Shown here: positions 5,304 to 9,025 of the stretch, piece by piece
Position numbering within the stretch: the stretch's first letter is position 1
Layout: each line of letters begins with the position of its first letter
Source: DATGFK01 sp040007395
Lineage (GTDB): Bacteria > Chloroflexota > Anaerolineae > Aggregatilineales > UBA2796
Reading direction: 5' to 3'
Assembly: GCA_040007395.1 (NCBI GenBank)
Contig: JBDTVG010000282.1
Coordinates: forward strand, 1 to 9,025
Length of the DNA stretch: 9,025 bases
Notes under the pieces: generated by a model
The model's database searches: none
Told to the model about the DNA's origin: nothing
What the model saw: only the letters and a program-made list of their open reading frames with translations
Position numbers and translations under genes: made by a program

Positions 5304-6314
5304 TCAGATGACCGAATAACCGCCTGCAAAAGTGTCGATCAACAGCCGTACATCGTCGCCCAGCGGGTAGAGTACCGGGCAAGTGCAGCCCGACGCGACA
5401 TACTCGCGCACTTTCGCCCGGACTTCTTCTGGTGTCCCTGATGCCGTAATCAGTTGCACGACATCATCCGGCACAAGCGCCATCGCCTGTTCGATCTGTT
5501 CCTCGGTAGCAGGCCATGTCAAGACTTGTGCAATCTCATTGAGGAGTTCTTGGCTGACTCCGCTGGCCTTCATGATATGCGGTTGCTGGCCTAGATACTG
5601 TGTGACCAGCTTCCGAGCGTTATCTAGCGCTTTCTTGCGATCCCGATCCACGCTGGCAACCACCAACTGAGGCCGATCAATTGCATCGAGCGTCCGCCCG
5701 CTGATCTTTGCGCCCTGTTCGAGCGCGTCCAATGCTTCGTTATTGTAGGCAGGCGAAACCAGATAATTGAGCAGCGCCCCGTCAGCGATCTCCCCGGTGA
5801 GCGTCATCATCTTCATGCCCGTCGCGCCAATGTAGATCGGCACATTGCGCGGTTCGCGCCGCCCATGCACGATGTCCAGTTCGATGCCTGTCACATTGAC
5901 AAATTCGCCGTGAAACGTCACGCGCTTCATCGCCAGCAGATCGCGTACTACCGTGACCACCTCGCGCATAGCAAGCAGCGGCTTTTTGCGTTCGATCCCG
6001 ACATTTGCCGCCAGTGGGTCCCACCACGCGCCAATGCCGCAGATAATCCGGTTCGGCGCGAGATCGTCCAAGGTGAGGTACGTCGCCGCGATGAGCGATA
6101 CGTTGCGCGTCCAATTGTTGATTACGCCGGAGCCGACTTTGATCTTGCGGGTCGTCGCGGCAAAAGCTGCCATCGGTACCACGGCATCGCGGACAAGGCG
6201 ACTTTCGGCCTGCCACACCGCCTCGAAGCCCCGATCCTCGGCATACTGAACGTAACTAATCGCGTCTTTTAGCTCGTGCGCGTCTTGAAGGTAGAGTGCT
6301 ACGCGGTCTGGCAT
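5304..6314 (-). CDS. LLM-class (luciferase-like) F420-dependent oxidoreductase
   Basis: The 336-residue product fits a bacterial luciferase-like TIM barrel of the F420-dependent, Mer-like branch. Visible signatures are VQYAEDRGFEAVWQAES (about 22-38), KVGSGVINNWTRN (59-71), DDLAPNRIICGIGAWWDPLA (83-102), VPIYIGATGMKMM (158-170) and a C-terminal SGTPEEV helix region followed by CTCPVLYPLGDD. Family members bind reduced or oxidised F420 in the barrel and move a hydride to or from the substrate; some are annotated as methylene-tetrahydromethanopterin reductase. The substrate here is unknown. It lies 42 bases after cofC, so the enzyme that uses the cofactor travels with cofactor synthesis genes. 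AAGGAAA lies about 13 bases before the ATG, somewhat far. A broken copy of its 3' end lies downstream at 4825-4905. Confidence 0.9.
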   Translation of the reverse strand: MPDRVALYLQDAHELKDAISYVQYAEDRGFEAVWQAESRLVRDAVVPMAAFAATTRKIKVGSGVINNWTRNVSLIAATYLTLDDLAPNRIICGIGAWWDPLAANVGIERKKPLLAMREVVTVVRDLLAMKRVTFHGEFVNVTGIELDIVHGRREPRNVPIYIGATGMKMMTLTGEIADGALLNYLVSPAYNNEALDALEQGAKISGRTLDAIDRPQLVVASVDRDRKKALDNARKLVTQYLGQQPHIMKASGVSQELLNEIAQVLTWPATEEQIEQAMALVPDDVVQLITASGTPEEVRAKVREYVASGCTCPVLYPLGDDVRLLIDTFAGGYSVI

Positions 6315-6356
6315 AATGTCTCTGCTTTCCTTTTTAATGCAATAAGACCAATAAGC

Positions 6357-7004
6357 CTATTCCGTAACGCTAAAACTGCTTTCCGAGTGTGTTGGAGTCA
6401 GTTGTTCCCCAGTGATCTCTTTGTACAAGGCCAGATCGTCGGGGGTGTCGATGTCTAACCCCATCGTCTCGGAACGGTACACTTTGATTCTCGCGTTGGC
6501 TTCTTCTGCTAACTGAGTATGGCGGCGAAAGCTGCCTTCTCCGAAAGAAAACGGGATAAAGCCGGGTGGATTGACCAGCAAGGCGTTGGTTCCATCGGTG
6601 TTGCGGTCAGGCACAAGGACGACACTGGCGTTAAAACGCCCCAGATGCAAAATTTGCTCGATGTCTGTCACATTGACCAACGGCAAATCGGCGGGCAGCA
6701 CGAGTACCCCATCTGCGCCCTGTGACATTGCCGCCTGCGATCCACGCAGCAGCGCCGCGTTGAGTTCAGGCGTTCCGGCTTCCTGCACAGTCTGAACCTG
6801 ATAGTCACGGGCAATGCCCAACGCTTTTGTATCGCGACTGATGACCATTACGCCAGCAATTTTTGGCACGCTCGTTAATACTTCGATGCTGTGTCGGAAC
6901 ATCTTTTCCGCCAGCGTTTGGCGTTGTTCGGGAGTAAGCGCCTTTGCCAAACGGCTCTTGGCGCGATTGAATGGCTTAACCGGAATGATTGCCCAGATGT
7001 CCAT
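6357..7004 (-). CDS. cofC: 2-phospho-L-lactate (or phosphoenolpyruvate) guanylyltransferase
   Basis: This 215-residue enzyme is a MobA-like nucleotidyltransferase. It shows IPVKPFNRAKSRL (7-19, nucleotide-binding loop), LPADLPL (103-109, metal-site Asp), PDRNTDGTNALL (132-143), FGEGSFRRH (154-162) and LDIDTPDDL (183-191). CofC joins GTP to 2-phospho-L-lactate; the actinobacterial form FbiD uses phosphoenolpyruvate. The product is the activated donor for CofD. Because an FbiB-type dehydro-F420 reductase is in the same run, the phosphoenolpyruvate route is the more likely one here, but that is an inference. The ATG at 7004 directly follows the cofD stop with no spacer, and its GGAGA ribosome site lies inside cofD's last codons. 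The last ~15 residues are polar and probably disordered. Confidence 0.93.
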   Translation of the reverse strand: MDIWAIIPVKPFNRAKSRLAKALTPEQRQTLAEKMFRHSIEVLTSVPKIAGVMVISRDTKALGIARDYQVQTVQEAGTPELNAALLRGSQAAMSQGADGVLVLPADLPLVNVTDIEQILHLGRFNASVVLVPDRNTDGTNALLVNPPGFIPFSFGEGSFRRHTQLAEEANARIKVYRSETMGLDIDTPDDLALYKEITGEQLTPTHSESSFSVTE

Positions 7005-7964
7005 TTATAAATTCTCCATCCACACCAATAATTCATCAGCCAGCCGGTCACGATCTTCCAGAGTACGCATCCAAGCATTTGTCGCTAGCAAATGTTGCGG
7101 GATCTGCATATCGCGATCCGCGTTGTCTACTACCAAGCCATCGATCAGACTACCATAATACGCGGCAACCCCAGCGACAGTCGCATCTAGTCCTAGTTCG
7201 CTCATGAGCTTTGCCGCTGGCCCCTTGACCGCCTGTCCCGCAATAATCGGGCTAACCGCTACACATGGCACACGGCGCTCTGCAATGGCAGCACGGATAC
7301 CGGGAATTTGCAGAATCGGCTCGACGGAAAGCAACGGATTTGAGGGACAGATTACGATGGCAGTCGCCTGTGCCAACGCTTCCAGTACCCCCGGCGCGGG
7401 ACGTGCTTGATCTGCACCTGCATAGTGTAAATGCGTTACTACAGGTTGCCAGCGGTAACGCACGAAATATTCCTGAAACGCTAATGTCCCCATGTCGGTA
7501 GTCTCGACCAGCGTTGCCACGCGATCATCGGACATGGGCAGCAGCCGCGCATTGACCGATAGCGCCGAGGCCAGTGTCACAGTAATCGTACTCAAGGGTT
7601 GCCCGCTTGCCAACGCCTCTGTCCTGAGCAGATTGGTTGCTAGGTCTTTATCGCCCAGCCCAAACCAACCCTGATCGCCGTAACGCTGTATCATGCCGAC
7701 CATTTGGCGCGTATCCCCCGCTAAGCCCCAGCCATTGACCGGATCGGCAAGCCCCGACAGGGTATACATCACCGTATCAAGATCCGGCGAGATCGCCAGA
7801 CCATAGTGGGTAAAGTCGTCGCCTGTGTTGACAATCACTGTCAGTGCGCCGGGAGGGAGCAATCGCGCCAAGCCATCAGCGAGTTTAGCACCGCCAACGC
7901 CGCCCGCCAACGCCACCACCCGCGATCTAATTGATTTTCCCACAGCAGGTGAATTTAGCGCCAT
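7005..7964 (-). CDS. cofD: 2-phospho-L-lactate transferase (CofD / FbiA)
   Basis: The 319-residue protein shows the CofD pattern throughout: ALAGGVGGAKLADGL (18-32, donor-binding loop), VIVNTGDDFTHYGLAISPDLDT (43-64), GWFGLGDKDLATNLLRT (99-115), LPMSDD (142-147), CPSNPLLSV (206-214) and SPIIAGQAVKGPAAKLM (238-254). CofD moves the phospholactyl (or enolpyruvyl) group from the GDP-linked donor made by CofC to Fo, giving F420-0 or dehydro-F420-0. The start at 7964 is chosen because ATGGCGCTAA overlaps the stop of the upstream reductase gene by 10 bases, a coupling arrangement, and because family homology begins at about residue 14. The same frame stays open about 150 codons further upstream, but that part only shadows the reductase. 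The stop touches the cofC start. Confidence 0.95.
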   Translation of the reverse strand: MALNSPAVGKSIRSRVVALAGGVGGAKLADGLARLLPPGALTVIVNTGDDFTHYGLAISPDLDTVMYTLSGLADPVNGWGLAGDTRQMVGMIQRYGDQGWFGLGDKDLATNLLRTEALASGQPLSTITVTLASALSVNARLLPMSDDRVATLVETTDMGTLAFQEYFVRYRWQPVVTHLHYAGADQARPAPGVLEALAQATAIVICPSNPLLSVEPILQIPGIRAAIAERRVPCVAVSPIIAGQAVKGPAAKLMSELGLDATVAGVAAYYGSLIDGLVVDNADRDMQIPQHLLATNAWMRTLEDRDRLADELLVWMENL

Positions 7965-8557
7965 AGCACCCGCGATTCGAGTGGGAAGCGCGTCGATTGT
8001 TTTTCTTCCGCTGGGTAGCCCATTGTGATAAGGGCTTGCGGTTCCCAGTCGGCAGGAAGCTGTAACTGAGCGCTCACCACATCGGGGCAAAACAGTGGGG
8101 CGCACATCCAGCACGCGCCAAGCCCTTCGGCCTGCGCCGCCAACAGCAAATTTTGGCCTGCTAGTGCCGTACTCTGGACTGCCATTAAACGTTCGGCGGC
8201 GGCACGTTTCGCGTCGGGGTAGCGATCCATATCCAACATGGTCATACACACGAGAATCAAGGCGGCTGCGCCCGTGATGCGGCTGTAAGAGCGTGTGACA
8301 TCCTTCTCGATCACATCGGCGGGGACATGATCGGCAGTCAGATCGGCGCGGAGTCTTGTGCCCATTGCCAAGGCAAGCGCCTGCTGTTCGCCCGGTGACG
8401 TAATCACCGCGAAACGCCAAGGCTGGCGATTGTGCGCCGAGGGAGCGTACTTTGCAGTGTTTAGCACAGTTTCCAGTGTCTTTCGCGGTATAGCGCGATT
8501 CTGATAGCGCCGGATAGACCGTCTACTCTGAATTATACTATCAATGCTCATTGACAT
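7955..8557 (-). CDS. Free-standing FbiB C-terminal-type nitroreductase (dehydro-F420 reductase candidate)
   Basis: The product is an FMN-dependent nitroreductase-fold protein of about 200 residues. Motifs are SRRSIRRY (FMN phosphate binding), YAPSAHNRQPWRFAV, RLRADLTADHVP, VCMTMLDMDRYPDAKR, AVQSTALAGQNLLLAAQAEGLGACWMCAPLFCPD and ALITMGYPAE. This closely follows the C-terminal half of actinobacterial FbiB, which reduces dehydro-F420-0. In FbiB that half is fused to the glutamate ligase CofE; here the ligase half is absent. The frame opens at an ATG at 8629, but family-like sequence starts only at MSMSIDSII, so I place the start at 8557 (ATG at 8551 also possible). No good ribosome site precedes any of the three. 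It overlaps cofD by 10 bases and heads the F420 run. Confidence 0.88.
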   Translation of the reverse strand: MSMSIDSIIQSRRSIRRYQNRAIPRKTLETVLNTAKYAPSAHNRQPWRFAVITSPGEQQALALAMGTRLRADLTADHVPADVIEKDVTRSYSRITGAAALILVCMTMLDMDRYPDAKRAAAERLMAVQSTALAGQNLLLAAQAEGLGACWMCAPLFCPDVVSAQLQLPADWEPQALITMGYPAEEKQSTRFPLESRVLWR

Positions 8558-8650
8558 ACTTTTTCTGGTAAATCTGGAATAAAACTGTATAAGCCGTACA
8601 GGTCGATGGGGAAATACAAACAAACACATCTGCTGGTTATTCTCGGAGAG

Positions 8651-8656
8651 ATTATA
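8651..8656 (-). promoter_or_regulatory. Candidate -10 box for the F420 gene run
   Basis: On the minus strand a perfect TATAAT lies at 8656-8651. The bases at the -35 distance (T-rich, around 8673-8679) match poorly. A transcript would start near 8644, giving a leader of about 87 bases to the preferred start at 8557. Confidence 0.45.
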
Positions 8657-9025
8657 CCCTCAGGTGCGCTTCAAAAACATAGCTGTGGGAAAGATGTTGT
8701 GGGAGGCGGTTTCCTTACAGGGCGTTGTATTGATAGCTGTTTCCATTCCACATCGATTCAAGAGAGGCAATGCGTGTTGTCTTAGCCTTTAAAAATCGGC
8801 TCATGGGAATCAGGGATCTACGAGCAAAGAATGCAGTAGAGCTTTGCCAAGCCGCCTGATATTGTAAATAAACTCGAAAAATGCCAAGTAACTGAGGCAT
8901 GGACAGATCGCGGTGTGAACACGCTGAGACTTAGCAGCACTAGAAAGATTAACGCTTTAGACAAAAAATGACGGCGCCAAAGTCACTGTAAAGAAATAAG
9001 CTATTGTTGTTGAGGGCATATTTTA
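8657..9025. other. Right-end stretch with no convincing gene
   Basis: I see no recognisable gene, tRNA or repeat here. A 61-codon minus-strand frame (8900-8715) and a 20-codon frame (ATG near 9020) lack ribosome sites and family features. A gene may continue beyond the window edge, but nothing in these bases shows it. Confidence 0.5.

Noticed and set aside
5782..6272. Several long open frames on both strands inside the LLM oxidoreductase gene
   Set aside because: They are shadows of the LLM gene; none shows family motifs or a start signal.
7965..8420. Upstream extension of the cofD frame by about 150 codons
   Set aside because: This part is the off-frame shadow of the nitroreductase gene on the same strand. 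CofD homology begins only after the ATG at 7964.
8558..8629. N-terminal extension of the nitroreductase to the first ATG at 8629
   Set aside because: The 24 extra residues do not look like the family and no ribosome site supports that ATG. It is not excluded, because the other starts also lack a good site.
8715..8900. 61-codon minus-strand open frame near the right edge
   Set aside because: It has no ribosome site, no recognised domain, and no promoter or terminator around it.

Overview
The window looks like bacterial chromosome, most probably from a Chloroflexota (Anaerolineae-like) lineage. This is an inference from three things: coenzyme F420 genes with a free-standing FbiB-type reductase, exported proteins with Thr/Pro-rich linkers or PPC-type beta domains, and moderate GC. 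No RNA gene, IS element, CRISPR array or phage gene was seen.

Left end (1-730, minus strand): the N-terminal third of a branched-chain amino acid aminotransferase (ilvE) runs off the window start. Upstream of it on the same strand is a 43-codon ORF for a small predicted membrane protein, followed by a strong intrinsic terminator. The next ~460 bases are non-coding and carry two striking inverted repeats.

Middle (1194-4748, plus strand): four monocistronic-looking genes, each followed by a hairpin terminator. They encode a membrane-anchored YceI-family protein, a ~70-residue two-helix membrane protein, a nitrilase-superfamily amidohydrolase with an intact Glu-Lys-Cys triad, and an exported protein made of two tandem PPC-like repeats.

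Right part (8557 down to 4825, minus strand): a tight gene run for coenzyme F420. The order is FbiB C-terminal-type nitroreductase (dehydro-F420 reductase candidate), cofD/fbiA, cofC/fbiD, an LLM-class F420-dependent oxidoreductase, and a 114-aa PEGA-like protein. The first two overlap by 10 bases and cofD abuts cofC with no gap, which suggests translational coupling. Together the first three could make the phospholactyl-type side chain of F420 and attach it to Fo, and the LLM enzyme would use the product. Fo synthase and the glutamate ligase CofE are not in the window. After the 114-aa gene lies a degenerate copy of the last ~80 bases of the LLM gene, so that gene sits between two diverged direct repeats. 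This looks like the scar of an old tandem LLM duplication or an insertion. A bidirectional terminator at 4765-4800 separates this run from the convergent PPC gene.

The last ~370 bases hold a perfect TATAAT box for the F420 run and no convincing gene.
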